Shown: positions 48,767-60,538, counted from the first letter of the stretch. The stretch: 64,000 nucleotides of DNA from Amia ocellicauda (GCF_036373705.1 NC_089851.1:55157940-55221939); one strand, 5' to 3'. The notes: generated by a model from the letters alone, not told the origin. A program made the numbers and translations.

Positions 48767-48977
48767 GTGTTTGTATGTCAAAGAACATTATCAGTGGTGT
48801 TTCACTGTTTTAGTTTATTTGGTTTTTGTGTGTGCTGAATAAAAAATGTAACGCGTGATAAACAATGGTGTTTGTATGTATGGATTTATTAACTACATAT
48901 AATTACATATAATTCATGTGTATATAATATTTTATTATCAGGTTAGCAGGCGTTACATATATGAGAATGCCACGTCA
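48600..48977. other. Convergent intergenic region of the Polinton
   Basis: The plus- and minus-strand gene blocks end here facing each other. It is AT-rich and holds an ATT microsatellite (about 48727-48767). AATAAA-type words near 48715 (plus) and TTTATT near 48885 could serve as polyadenylation signals for the two blocks. Confidence 0.6.
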
Positions 48978-49598
48978 TTAAGCTGAAACGAGTTGAATTT
49001 TTATATCAACGCCGTTCAGCATTAATTTGTCTTGAAAAAACATGTCTGCATGAATACAACCCAACAATTCTAGTTTTCGGCTTCCTGCTGTATAGGCCGC
49101 TCTATTTCTGAACCCCAGGTTTGTCCCGTTCAGTGCGGTTACTTCATGCTGGCCGGCTGTGTCCTTGACAAAAAGGCCTGTTGAGTACTGTGTGTTCAAA
49201 GTGCTTTCACTGTAGTTGAGAATGGATTCTATTATAGCCCTGTATGGATAACAGTTGTTGCTCTGGCTAATAAGTCTGTCACCGATTGTGATGTCGACCT
49301 GGCTGAAAAGGGAGGCCACGGGGTAATTTACCAGGCCCACCCGATCATCCTGGGCCAGATCAGTGCCATCATGCTTAGTAATTTTACAAGTCAGGTAGAT
49401 GATCGTGTTGTTCAGATCTAGATAGTCTTCTCCGTTTCCAGTGATGTAGAATTCCAGTGGGGCATTGTCAGAGAGCGCTGTGAGGGGGGGCACCTCCACA
49501 TAGAAACTCTTCTCAATGCTGGTCTGTGTGGGCACCAGCTGAAAAAGGTCCAGTTCAGATTTGGTGCACTCCTCAGAACTGCAGTGAACGAAAGCCAT
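48978..49598 (-). pseudogene. Polinton major capsid protein (double jelly-roll), part
   Basis: The N-terminal portion is clear: MAFVHCSSEECTKSELDLF, then GEDYLDLNNT, SLFSQVDITIGDRL, NCYPYRAIIE and a HADMFFQDK block. These match the double jelly-roll capsid protein shared by Polintons and often annotated in animals as an F54H12.2-like protein. Part of the fossil element. Confidence 0.9.
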
Positions 49599-49600
49599 GT

Positions 49601-50013
49601 TTAAAATATATCCCCGCGATGTTGTTGCCTGGAGCTCCTCTTCTTACCAGCCCCGTTTCTCTTATGATTGTGTTTCTTCTGTATAGTCCTTTTAACAGGG
49701 GCCGGCGGTCCTGTGAGCCCCAGTGGTGTCGTTCTTTTCCTTTTAATGCCTCTCCTGACCTTTCGGAGCATGAATTCTACTGGCCACCGCACTTGTAACC
49801 TGCCCGACCACATCTTTAGCTATGTTTCTGGCAGCCAATTTGACGTGTGGTTTGACAATTTCTAATCCGCGTCTCAGAAAAGGCATAGCTACCAGCTACC
49901 CCCGCACCGTATTGTACTGGCATCCCGGCGAAACCGGGGAGGCCGTTACCCGCCTGATACTTGTAGTAGTTCCTATACATGTGCGGGTCTCCATAGTTTT
50001 TAACAATCACCAT
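49601..50013 (-). pseudogene. Polinton small basic protein remnant
   Basis: The region contains YRNYYKYQAGNGLPGF, a signature start of a small Polinton protein lying between the capsid genes, followed by very basic stretches (RRGIKRKRTT). Such proteins are thought to be DNA-condensing core or minor virion components. Part of the fossil. Confidence 0.65.
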
Positions 50014-50016
50014 GAT

Positions 50017-50758
50017 TTAAAAGTGGTTGTATCTAACAGGTTGGAAATGCAACTTCACTATCACCTTGCCGTATGCGAATGTCACATGTCCGTTCTGGTC
50101 AGTCTTTATTTCAGTGCTGATGGTGTCGAATTGATCCATGCTCAGGGGGACATAGTGGGGCTTATCATATAACAGCGTAACAAACTTGCCTTCTTCCCCT
50201 TTTTTAGGTACACAGCACAGAAGCGGGGCATACATGTCACCCACTAGTTGGTGTTCAATTATATCGGTATAAACATACATGTGGTTAAAACCCGCTGTAA
50301 TATCCGCAGGCTGGGGCGATTTCCCCCCCCCCCTTCTCGGGAATGAACCCCAAGACATGTGCTAGCTGGCCCGTGGTAAAAAACAATAAAGTCGAATCCC
50401 TGAAAAGCCTCACGCTTCTAATATAGTTGTATTGAAAGTATACCTTGGGCAATGTGGGGACGGCCTTGACAGCATTATTCATGGCTGTTAACAATACATC
50501 AATGTTTTTATAGTAGCCTTGTGATATTTCATAATACCAGTTTGTATCGGTTGTCTCAGAATGCAATTCAAAGCTCTGTTTCCTGTCAAACGTATTGATG
50601 GTCATGGGGTAGTGCATCTCCACCATCCCTACCTCCCATTTACCTGGTAGATCGATGGATTTGGCTAGATGGTCAGTGAAGTTGGAGCTCTTGTTGTTAG
50701 GAAATAGTGTCTCCGAGGCATTACTGGTAAAAGTCAGGTAAAATCCATTTTCACTCAT
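50017..50758 (-). pseudogene. Polinton minor capsid (penton, single jelly-roll) protein
   Basis: Starts MSENGFYLTFTSNASETLFP, continues through GKWEVGMVEMHYP and LAHVLGFIPEKG, and then a region with PLSMDQFDTISTEIK. These are the hallmarks of the Polinton penton-type minor capsid protein. Part of the fossil. Confidence 0.88.
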
Positions 50759-50850
50759 TTTTTATCCTCTCACAACCCCCGGGGCTATGTCTTTCACCTC
50801 TGAAGCTTTGATCCAACTATTAAATTTAACTCCCCAACTCAGCCATTTGA

Positions 50851-51856
50851 CTAAAACTTGTTTACCCCCCGGCCACGGCCTCTGGAGTCTAAAATTTTCT
50901 GTATTCGATAGACTCTGTCACCATTTGGGTTTATCTTTTGTAACTCTTCGGTGTAAAACTGACCTTTTATGTCGTCACCAGCATAATCTTTTAGTTTGTA
51001 AATAGGCCTTAATCCAGGCACACATTCTTTAACTATGAATATTTCATCTGTGAATGTTTGCTCATACCCCTTTTCAAATTTCCCTTTTATTCTCGACACC
51101 CTCACATGATCACCTTCTTTAAACTTAAATTTTGAAGGTTTGCTTTTTACAAATGACCCATACACAGTCCTCCACACCCTCAGGGCATTGTCATGGGTGA
51201 CATCTACTGGTCGTTCCTTGACAGTTCTATGGAATGTGTGATTGTAACTGTGAAACAGCTCTAAAGTACTTCCACATTTTCGATTTTATAGTCCTATTGA
51301 TTCTCTCTACCACACTGGCTTTCACTTTACTATTTGTCACAAAATGTACAATTTGGTATTGCTTGAGAAGACTTTGAAAACCATGGTTGAGGAATTCTTT
51401 CCCCTGATCTGTCTGCAGTTTCTTTGGAACGCGCCCTTGGGTGAATATTCTTTTAAAGGCGGCACACACTTGCTGACCCGTTTTGTTTTTTAATGGTACT
51501 GCCCAGGCGTATTTGGACAACACATCTATACAGGTTAGAATGTATTTCATACCGTTGTTGAACTTTGAGAACTGACCCATTTCCACCAGGTCTGCCTGCC
51601 ATTGCCAGTCAATGTCTTGTACCAGTGTCAAGTTCCTCTTAAACCTCACCCGCGCTGGTCTGTGCACTGTGTATGTATATTGATCCGATAACCATTGTGA
51701 AACATGTTCTCTTTTTATACGGTCACCCTTTGCTCGGGCACTTCTCAGCAGTGTATCGAGTCCTCCAAAACGACCGGCTTCTTTAGGCGTATAATAGATC
51801 TCTTTTAATCTCTCTTCATGGTTCATTTTCTCGTGATTAATGAATACACCCTTCAA
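50851..51856 (-). pseudogene. Polinton retroviral-like integrase
   Basis: The integrase core is recognised by WQADLVEM, the YILTCIDVLSKYAWAVPL block, LQTDQGKEFLN and a VVERINRTIKSKMWKYF helix. A chromodomain-like or SH3-type C-terminal segment follows (FKEGDHVRVSRIKGKF). This enzyme inserts Polintons and makes the 6-bp duplication. Broken in a few places. Confidence 0.9.
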
Positions 51857-51882
51857 CTTAGTAACTTATACCAAATAGTAAC

Positions 51883-51965
51883 ACCCAGGTGGCTGAGTGG
51901 TTAAGGCATTGGACTTAAGATCTAATAGATGTATGTCTGTGTGGGTTGGAATTCCACTCTGGGTA
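51883..51965 (+). tRNA. tRNA-Leu (TAA)-like gene inside the Polinton
   Basis: An 83-nt tRNA-Leu shape: acceptor ACCCAGG opposite a 3' strand ending CTGGGTA, A-box region TGGCTGAGTGG, anticodon TAA at 51916-51918 in a TTGGA/TCTAA stem, a long variable arm, and a T arm with loop TTGGAAT instead of TTCGAAT. A TTTTTT Pol III terminator starts at about 51970. The B-box change suggests decay, but the fold and terminator remain. It lies between the integrase start and the right inverted repeat. Confidence 0.85.
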
Positions 51966-52027
51966 AGTACTTTTTTGATCAAAACTTTATTTTGTTCTCT
52001 TTTTCTAATTTAATTTATTTTATTTTA

Positions 52028-52645
52028 TACCACCCCAAAAACAATCATAAAATATATAACCTAAAATCATCACATGCACATCACTAAACACAGTTTAAAA
52101 TACTTTTTTATTAAAACTTTATGTTGTTGTTCTCTTTTTATTTTAATGTATTTTATTTTGGTAACAACTTATCGTACCAAACCTAATCATAAAACATAAC
52201 CTAACACAAATAATAATAAGTTTAAACTCTTAAACATTACACACACACAAACACACACACACACACACACACACACCATCAGGGTGAGATGGCGGCGAAG
52301 ACTTGTCAAGATGACCTGTGCCCTTTCCAAAATGCCTGTCATCCTAACAAGATGGAGGTCATCCAAACAAGATGGCTGCCATCCTAACAAGATCACGGTC
52401 ATCCAAACAAGATGGCTGACAGGAGAGGGTCAAAGGGTAAAACCTGTATTCTTACAAGATGGCTGACTGGAGAGGATCAAAGGGTACAGGGTAAGGAGGA
52501 GCTTCTTGGCCCATTGGGCTTCTGGGTAAGGAGGGGCTTCATGGCCCGTGAGGCTTCTGGGTAAGGCGGGTTTCCCAGCCCATGGGGCTTCTGGGTAGGG
52601 GCGGGGCCACCTGTCACTTTGATATAAAGTGCCATCATTACTACT
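52028..52645 (-). repeat. Polinton right terminal inverted repeat
   Basis: Reverse complement of the left repeat, about 55 bp longer mainly because it holds one more copy of the GCTTCTGGGTAAGG-type unit and a longer AC tract (52234-52275). Confidence 0.92.
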
Positions 52646-53601
52646 CTGATGTTAGTACTTGAAATGTGTATTACCAAACATTGATAAGTCACACAGTGTG
52701 GCAACAATCTTGGATTATGCCTCGATTTCTCATAAACCCTTATACTGGCTGATGTGTGCTTTGGTATACAGTATCTTTGGACTGTGTTCTACACATATTC
52801 TAAAAGACAATTCCTACATGAAGAAACATAGCAGTAATGAACAAAATATTTTGACTTACTGTACATTTTGTTCAATTTTAAGCCTGCAAAAACACACTGT
52901 CACCACTGGTAGCAGCATATACCACAAACAGCACTGAGATAAAAAAAAATGAAGCGGCCATCTTGGGCATGTACATCGTAACAACAAAACACTATCAGTC
53001 ACTTGCAACAGTATTAGAGTGGAAACTATTATTTTAAACACACAAGCACTTCTGTCTGCAAATACAAATAGTGTAAATTGAGATGTGTTTAAATTAGGGA
53101 TTATTTCAGCTGTAGAGAAACCTTGAAGAGAAGCAAGAGAAAACAAATGTGAAACTAAAAAATTGGATTAAATGTGATTCACATGAAACATAAATACACA
53201 TTATGTAAAATACATAAAATACATGAAAATCAACAGTGGTACAAGAGCGGTGATGTTGCTGAATCTGTAGTGGTGGATTATTGCTGTCAACTGAACATCA
53301 TTTCAAACTGAGATTGGCTGGATCCATGCATCAGTTCCTGGTTAAATAGTTAACGATGCAACACGGGGGGCGATTTTGTGCTCTTCTCTCTCAGTGAAAT
53401 CGTAACTTATGGTGCCATGTTGTATACTGAACTGTGCAGAATCGCTGGCTCTATTCAATATAATTTAAAGGGCGAACATAAGACGTTTACTGTGCGAGCT
53501 ACAATCGAATAAACGGACCTGCTCATTGAGGCGCTTGATATTAGTAATTGGACATATTTCCCGCTTTATGAAAAACATTGCTTTTACAAGCTGGAATTGT
53601 A
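52646..53601 (+). repeat. R1 unit, right part
   Basis: Continues R1 across the Polinton: GGCTGATGTGTGCTTTGGTA, CAGTCACTTGCAACAGTA, and GATGTTGCTGAATCTGTAGT all recur in order in R2 (57708-58590). No gene is recognised. Confidence 0.82.
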
Positions 53602-54162
53602 CACTGTAAAAAATGTTACATGCAATCTACTTAAAAAAATTATGGTAACATTATTACACATATTTTTTAAGGTTTAGTTTTTTTGCGAAATCTACCCGAA
53701 TAAATTAAGTAAAATTTCCTAAATTATTTAGTCTATGGCACAGAATGAATTTAATTTAATCTTTTTTATTTTATGTTTTCTCACAAATTAATCAAGTAAA
53801 ATTTACTCATTTGTATTAATTAAAATGACTTAATTATAAAATGTACTGCCTTTTTCAGGTTAAGATAATAATGAATACAAAATGCAGTTTTTGTTGACAA
53901 ACATGCTTTTATTGTCTTTTTGGACTGTAACCATAAATAACAAATATATATAAAATGTAAGCAGCAGTTTTAAGACATGAAAAAAAAAAGTTTACATTTC
54001 CCATGTCATTGAGAAACATCATTTTGTTACACAAAAACATGTGCATACAAATAACAACTTGTAGCAAAATGTATAAAACCATTTATGTAGAACAGTATCA
54101 AACGCTCAATCAGTGCAGTTTTTTTTCCACCAGAACTTGGTAATAATGCTTTGCCTCTCAAT

Positions 54163-54459
54163 CTAAGACATGAGTTTGTTTTTAAGTGTTAGTAATTTGG
54201 GGGAAAACTTGCACACATCCAGTTCTAAGAAGAGCTTCTGAAAGGCCTCAAATGTGTGCCTCAGTTCTTTCGAGTAGGTGAGGTTTAGTGCATACGTCAG
54301 TCCAAGAAAAACAGCACAGGCTCTAGACAGATTTTCCAAGCCAGCCATGACTTGCACCCCCTCCAAGATGATGCTGACGTCCTCCTGATCATCCCTCTTG
54401 CAGATGGCAATTTTCATTATTTGCGGCAGGAGATCTTGCTGTACATCTGTATTGTCGCA
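54163..54459 (-). CDS. C-terminal exon of an uncharacterised multi-copy fish protein
   Basis: A minus-strand exon with acceptor TTTTACAG just upstream (54460-54467), an open frame through LSRACAVFLGLTYALNL and TYSKELRHTFEAFQKLFLEL, a stop at 54163 and an AATAAA signal at about 53909-53914. From memory this C terminus belongs to uncharacterised proteins found in very many copies in fish genomes (motif YPKQLKRTFEVFQKLF). Upstream exons were not found between here and 56428, so the gene is partial. Its place inside terminal inverted repeats suggests that the protein travels with the element. Confidence 0.6.
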   Translation of the reverse strand, partial: CDNTDVQQDLLPQIMKIAICKRDDQEDVSIILEGVQVMAGLENLSRACAVFLGLTYALNLTYSKELRHTFEAFQKLFLELDVCKFSPKLLTLKNKLMS

Positions 54460-55119
54460 CTGTAAAACAACCATTAAATAAGTATTTGTATCTTGTCTGT
54501 CTCTCTATCATTATATATCTGTCCATAATTATAAAGTTTATTTGTGTATGGTTGTAAACAAACATTTTGAAACATTTTTCTAATAACAGCTTAAAATTCT
54601 AAATTTCTTTGTAAACACTAAAACAAAAAAATATGTTTCAGTGGACGGCACACACTGTCAAAATAACAAGCTCAAATATAGTTTCACCAATGACAGAGGG
54701 TGTATTCAGGGTAAAGAAAAAAAAATACATTTGGTGACACCAGTGTAGGGGGGAAAACTGCAAATTAACCATGTTTACATGAGGAATATAGTGCATTCAG
54801 AATGTAAAACAGCCCCCACATTAATTCTAATTTTCAGTTTACTTATTCTGATTGTTGGGGTAAAGTTGTTTTCCCAATTATAAAGAATACCTTATCAATT
54901 ATTTCTTCCTGTGTCTCGGAACTGCCCTGGGACATATGCAAAGAAAATTTCATTCAGGTTCGGGACTGCCCCGAACCACCTATGAAATATTGCTTGTAGA
55001 TGTATAAAAGGCTGTGTGAAACTTTCAATAAACGAAGATAAACAAACTGACATTGTGTCAGTGACTTTATTTCCCGGGCCTGTCTCCTGCTGAGAGTCTA
55101 AACTGTTACTGGAAGCGCT

Positions 55120-55320
55120 CACTGGGGTGCCTGATTCACTGGGATCCGAAGGGTTGCTTCAACTGAAGCTTTGCACCTTAACACTGATGTTGATCCCAAT
55201 CTGTAAATGTAACTGGTCCTACTTGCACCGCTCCAAGCAGAATTCGAACCAGCTTCACCGGCATTGGAGGTGGGTGCACTAACAAGGACGCTAAAGATCA
55301 TAGCCTCTAGCATCAGTCAC
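55120..55320 (-). mobile_element. tRNA-derived SINE (head region)
   Basis: On the minus strand a Pol III B box, GGTTCGAATTC, lies at about 55233-55243 and an A-box-like TAGCGTCCTTGTTAGTGC lies about 40 nt upstream. The layout resembles the tRNA-like head of fish SINEs. The exact ends were not resolved. Confidence 0.5.
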
Positions 55321-55468
55321 TGGGGCACCTCTTGAGGCCAAGTGGAGTGAGGTTTACTCACACAGCTCTTAGCTGGTCTCTGTTACATATAAATGAGATT
55401 ACACTCTGCCTTACATCACGCCTTTTGGGTTTGAGGACTGAAAGATATAACCTACATTTTTTTTGTTT

Positions 55469-55654
55469 GGTTACACTATTTCGATGGTCCACTTTAGACA
55501 TTCTACTAACTGTAAGTAACTACTCTCATTAGAGTATTAGTAGACTGCAAGTAAACTGTTAGATTAGGGTTAATAGATTACGTTAACACGTAGTTGCAAA
55601 GTTACTTATAATCAGTAGAATTTCTAAAGTGGACCACCAAAATAAAGTGTTACC
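55469..55654. mobile_element. Short palindromic MITE
   Basis: The end GGTTACACTATTTCGATGG is matched in reverse by CCACCAAAATAAAGTGTTACC (last base 55654), and the two halves are largely complementary (TCCACTTTAGACATTCTACT against AGTAGAATTTCTAAAGTGGA). This is a very common fish MITE; the centre keeps a TTAGGGTTA word. Confidence 0.8.
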
Positions 55655-55971
55655 TTTTTTAATATAGTGGCTGACAAAAGTCTTATTTGTGTTAAATATT
55701 TTCACAGTAGTTTTAGACAATTTAATTGTAAAAAAGTATTTTTCAAGTTCATCCCCTTGGAATTATAAGGTTCTATCTGACATTTTTGACAAAATTGAGT
55801 TATTCAAATATTCTTATTCTGTGACAACTTATTTACATTATGTGACTTTTTTTTAAGTTGTGTACATTTTTGGACTTTTTATTTAGAAAACAAAAAGGTT
55901 CTGTCTACAAAGTTGAACTCAAACTTCGTACTATAAGGTTCTATTTGCGAGCCAATCAGCACTTATCTAAT

Positions 55972-56040
<69 letters not shown>

Positions 56041-56051
56041 CTATCTATCTC
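55972..56051. repeat. (TATC)n microsatellite
   Basis: About 19 tetranucleotide units. It is the same motif as the core of the central satellite, but without the satellite's flanking sequence. Confidence 0.95.
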
Positions 56052-56428
56052 TCTTTTGGCTATTCTTTCTCAAGCCAACATCAAACAAACCTTTCAATCC
56101 ATACTGATCTCTAGAGAGAAAGACATTTTACCTGTCACACTTTTTGTGGAATATTGGATTTCGTTAATTTAAGACACCTGTTTCAACTCATCAGCTCGTC
56201 AGAATAGGCAACTAAAATTGAACTAATTCTCTTAAGCCTTAAAATTGCAGAAATGTCCTTAAATAAAAGAGGAAAATGTATCTCTTGGTTCTATTAGTGA
56301 AATCTTCTCAATATTTTGTATCAAACACTAAACCACAATTTCATTAATGAAATGTACACATTATTTTTAATTATTACGTAAAAAAATTTAGTGAAAATTA
56401 CAAGACCCATGATTAATTTTTTACAGTG

Positions 56429-57359
56429 TATAAAACATTGCATTTACAAGCCATAATTATATATAACGTGCACATCTGTAATCAATGTGACAACCAAATG
56501 AAACAGAAATTAAGCTACTAAATGAGGTTCGGATGATAACTGCGAATTGAAAAGCTGCAGCAGTTCTATGCTATACAAGTACACAAATGAGACTTGTAGA
56601 ATAAAGTGTTTACTCATTTATTATGATACCAGAGCTATTTATATTATTAAACTAATTTAATTAAAAATGATATATTGAAATCAAATCAGGGTAGTTGACT
56701 TTTTGAGATTAATACTGGCTTGTACTTCAACATATTTGACCACAAGAGGGGGAACTTCAACATGAAAACTCTTCCGATTTTGTCAAAATTTGCTTTCATC
56801 TGATTTATATTATTAGGGGTGTGAAACCTTACATTTATTGACTGGAATCACCTGGAAGCCTCAATAGTTGTCTGCAACGAATATATTTCATTAGTATTAT
56901 TATGAAAATGTTTCTGCAGTTATTTTCAAAAGCTTATACAAACAATACACTTCATACAGTGATACACAGCTGTGTAGAGCATTGCCATATGTAATATGGA
57001 AGTCATTTGTCACTGGCTGGTTGCCAGATTGGTTTAAGTGACAGATTTTGGACAATTTTCAAACGTCTTCTTCTGTGAAACCGCAGGTACGATTGATGTG
57101 GAATTCTGTACACATGCCCTTGGCTAGATCCTCCATCAGATTTGTTAAAGGCAATACGATTGATGAAACGAGATGCTTAAAGCAATGCTTAAATTGCATA
57201 ACGTGTCATAAATAGCAGGTTTGAAGTACATTAGAATGTATTAGACTGTGTTAGTACTGTGTAGATGTGTATTTGGCCCCCTGCATTGCTGCTTGCAGAT
57301 ATATTTATTATTACGCTTCCAGGTCCAGGATGCCTGGAAGCCTATTGTTGTTGTAAGGA

Positions 57360-57415
<56 letters not shown>

Positions 57416-57416
57416 T

Positions 57417-57455
<39 letters not shown>

Positions 57456-58606
57456 TCTATCTTTTCTTCCGCCAGAATATTTTCAAATGCCTATAACTTT
57501 TGAACTGCTTGGTGAAAACTCACCAAACTATGGTATGAGTGTAGGGGCTATGGTATGGTCACTTGAATACAATATGGTGGCCTAACGTCACATGGTTTGG
57601 CAGCCATCTTGAATGTAGTCCAAAAAATTGGACCGTTTTCAAACAGTGTTTTATCAGGAATGGTAAAGAGTTGAGTTATGAAACTTTTTCTACATAGTGT
57701 GCTTATGTAAATACTTGATTTGGATATATCAAGAAAATGATAAGTCACATGGTGTGCTCACAATTTTCAATTAAGCTGAAAACACTTGAGCCTCAGCTCC
57801 TCATAGACCATTTGACTGGCTGATGTGTGCTTTGGTATACAGCATCTGTGGACTGTTCTCTACAAATATTCTATAAGAAAAGTTCCTACATGAAGAAATA
57901 TGGGCGCAATGAACAAATGTTTTAGACAAAAAGACATTTTTTTTACTGTAATGATGCACTGTCTCCACTTGTGGCAGCATATATCATATTTTTCACTGAG
58001 AAAACAAGATTCAGGCGCCATCTTTGGCATGCACATCGTAAAAACTAAGAACTATCAGTCACTTGCAACAGTACTACAATGGAAAGTATCTGTTTAAACA
58101 CACAGACACTTCTGCAAGCAAATACAAATAGTATAAACTAAGATTTGTTATAGTGAGGGATCGTTTCAGAAAGAAAGCCGTTGAGAAAAGCTAGACAAAC
58201 CGAAAGTGAAACTAAAACATAGAATTAAAAGTGATTCACAAAACACGAAAATACAAGTTATTAAAATAAATACACGAATATGAACAATGGTACAACAGCA
58301 ATGACGTTGCTGAATCTGTAGTGGTGGGTTATTGCTTTAATTTGAAAATCATTTCAATCTGAGATCGAGTGCCACCGCGAGTGCATTACTACTGTTTAAT
58401 GTTAACGATGCAACACGGGGGCACGATTTTGTCCTCTTCTATCTCAGTGAGATCGTATATTATGGTGACATATTATATACTGAACAATGCAGAATCGCTG
58501 GCTCTACAAAGTAGAGTTGAAAGGGTAAACATAAGACGTGTACTGTGCGAGCTACACCCGAAAATACGGACCTACTCTGTCTTTGTACATTGTGACAGCA
58601 AAAGAC
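56429..58606 (+). repeat. R2 unit of the 2.25-kb tandem repeat
   Basis: A full unit by alignment with R1. It keeps the site GCTTATGTAAATACTTGATT (57701-57720), where R1 carries the Polinton, so it serves as a paralogous empty site. It contains ATT and TTTA microsatellites (57361-57452) that expanded only in this copy. Confidence 0.82.
57361..57452. repeat. (ATT)n and (TTTA)n microsatellites
   Basis: About 17 ATT units followed by about 10 TTTA units; open frames here are repeat artefacts. Confidence 0.95.
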
Positions 58607-58894
58607 TAAGGGCAGGATTAAATCAAAAATGTTTGCGAGCGCGAAAAGTCCCAGAAGAGTCACAGGAGGGGATCTCGCAGCTCAGCTCCTCGCTGAATTA
58701 AATCTGAAATGTGCGGAGCTGCGAGCGGGAGGAGCCGGATTTTCTGGCGGGGTTTCTGGGGTGGGCGGGCGCGTGAGAGAAATCGCGAGCCAATCACAGT
58801 GTCTGAAATCTGAGTGACAGCGAGGGCGCGAGAGCAGGACGTGCTGCGAGGAGAGCGATGCGTCGATAAAGCAGAGAAATCAAAACTGTGACCC

Positions 58895-59025
58895 GCCCGC
58901 TAATAGCAAACTACACACCTGTACTCAGTTGCGGCTTCATTTTCAGTAAGATGACACTTTCTTCTAACCATAAATGCAACCGCTGTGATGTACAGGTGTG
59001 TAGTTTGCTATTAGCGGGTGGGTCA
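58895..59025. repeat. Subterminal palindrome of the Harbinger element
   Basis: GCTAATAGCAAACTACACAC near 58902 is matched in reverse by GTGTGTAGTTTGCTATTAGC ending at about 59019, with a spacer of about 75 bp. Variants of the same arm recur near 59100, 59490-59580 and 63165-63300. Confidence 0.8.
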
Positions 59026-59945
59026 AAGTTTTAATTTTATCCAGCCCCACGATAGCGCCTGAAGGTACAGCTCCACGCTGTAAATTGAAAGCATGAGTCT
59101 ACCCGCTGAAACACAATTACAAACCTGTACTGTGTAGCGGCTAAAAAAGAGTAGGAGAAAATAATACAATAATAAAAACAAAGCCGCTCTTGATGACAGC
59201 TGTGTATTTTAAATTTTGTATGTCTTCGCAGACAATCTTATCCAGGCGTTATCTATAGCCGTGGATCAATGCTGGTATCTTCGGTTATATATGAATACCA
59301 GAAAAATGCAAGTCTCTTATTCAGGGACGCTTTAAATCAGCGTTTACTTGTCATGTGCACTTTGTATTGCTCTGTTTTGTAAGATTGCCAATAAACATAT
59401 AATAATAATAAGAATAGTAAGAATAAGAATAATATGTGTAGCGCGGTGTATTCAATAAAAACTGACCCACTGGCTAATACAAAACTACTAAATGAACATC
59501 ATAGTGGTTACATTAATTATTAGAATAAATGATCAACTGAAGAATGAAGCCGCAACTGAGTCCAGTTCTGTAGTTTTGTATTAGCAGCGGTCAAAGATTT
59601 GATTCAATCTGGCCCCTAGTTTGCCGGTATAATGTCGGTTGATGTGTGATTGTTCACTGGATGTGTCCCATTGTGATATGTGGTTGTGAAGCAAATATAT
59701 ATTTCATGGAGATATTGATATAAGTTGTTCGACTCCGATATGACTCAGAATCGCTCATTTCAGGTGTTTAATTTTCTACATTTTCTGCTGGAGGACCCCC
59801 AGACCCCCACCGTGAATCCCTCATTATGCCTCGCGCTCATTTTCCTGGCTACGCCACTGATCCATACATAGATACTCTTTATAGTACACATTGTAATATG
59901 ACAGTGTAATATAATTGTGTATATGTCAGTTGTATATATGTCAAT

Positions 59946-60260
59946 CTACATCATTGATTTTCCACAGTGCCAGCTGTGATAGCGGTGCTGATAGTGGCTT
60001 GGCGCCCCCACAACGTCCCCTACTGTAGTTTGAAAGGAGCCTGTAGCATATAGGCTAACGCGGCACATAATTGTCTCCACGGTAAGAGGATGGTTGCGTG
60101 CAAATCTATTGTTCAATTTATCCTTCAGCAGGTGACACAATAACGATATGCTGTGTCTATCAAACCGATAATGTCTTATTAAAAGGTGATCGGAAGGTCT
60201 AGAAAGTTCCGATGGATCTGAAAGTGTAGGGCTGGCATCGTCTTCCACGCCTTCGGGCAT
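59946..60260 (-). pseudogene. Harbinger (HARBI1-like) transposase N-terminal part
   Basis: The frame has LIRHYRFDRHSISLLCHLL, then PLTVETIMCRVSLYATGSFQ and a VGDVVGAP block, the normal N-terminal region of PIF/Harbinger DDE transposases. It covers only about 100 of the usual 350 or so residues. No catalytic D-D-E region or Myb-like companion protein was seen in the rest of the element, so it cannot move itself. Confidence 0.8.
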
Positions 60261-60538
60261 CGATGTCTGCGGTTATAATTTTAATTGTCATAATAGTCCA
60301 CTTTCTCTTGTATAGATGGCGATATGGTGCTCATTCAATCCAATTGCGTCATGCGTGTGTGATATGTGATTAGTAATGAATGATTGACTGATGCTACATT
60401 ATTACTGGTTTCATTATGTTGTTGCATATCATCTCCGTGTTATATAGGCTGCTGTGTCTAGGATAAAGGCATAACGCTGGCCACCTGCTACTAGATAATT
60501 GATTGTTCAGATTATTCCATATTTTTCTAGAATATATA

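Larger units (their letters stand above)
41839..52645. mobile_element. Polinton (Maverick) fossil, 10.8 kb
   Basis: Bounded by inverted repeats of about 560-620 bp that start AGTAGTAATGATGG, and by the 6-bp direct repeats CTTATG (41833-41838) and CTGATG (52646-52651), the duplication length of Polintons. Parts in order: left inverted repeat, an unrecognised minus-strand frame, an acidic repeat protein, protein-primed DNA polymerase B, two small virion-type proteins (plus strand), then major capsid, a small basic protein, minor capsid and retroviral-like integrase (minus strand), a tRNA-Leu-like gene, and the right inverted repeat. The polymerase has roughly eight to ten breaks and other genes a few. 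The inverted repeats are about 95% alike by eye, suggesting moderate age. Confidence 0.93.
53602..56428. mobile_element. TA-flanked element with CACTGTAAAAAAT termini and a gene-like exon
   Basis: The ends CACTGTAAAAAAT and its reverse complement are exact, with TA on each side. The 2.8 kb hold a gene-like terminal exon (54459-54163, minus), a SINE, a small MITE and a TATC microsatellite. The flanks 53566-53601 and 56429-56463 are themselves a direct repeat of about 34 bp, about 80% alike by eye. No transposase was seen, so it is non-autonomous or a captured-gene element. Confidence 0.65.

Noticed and set aside
58369-58817. Frames of 62-110 codons across the R2/Harbinger border
   Set aside because: They span the transposon boundary and the start of its palindromic DNA; no homology is evident.
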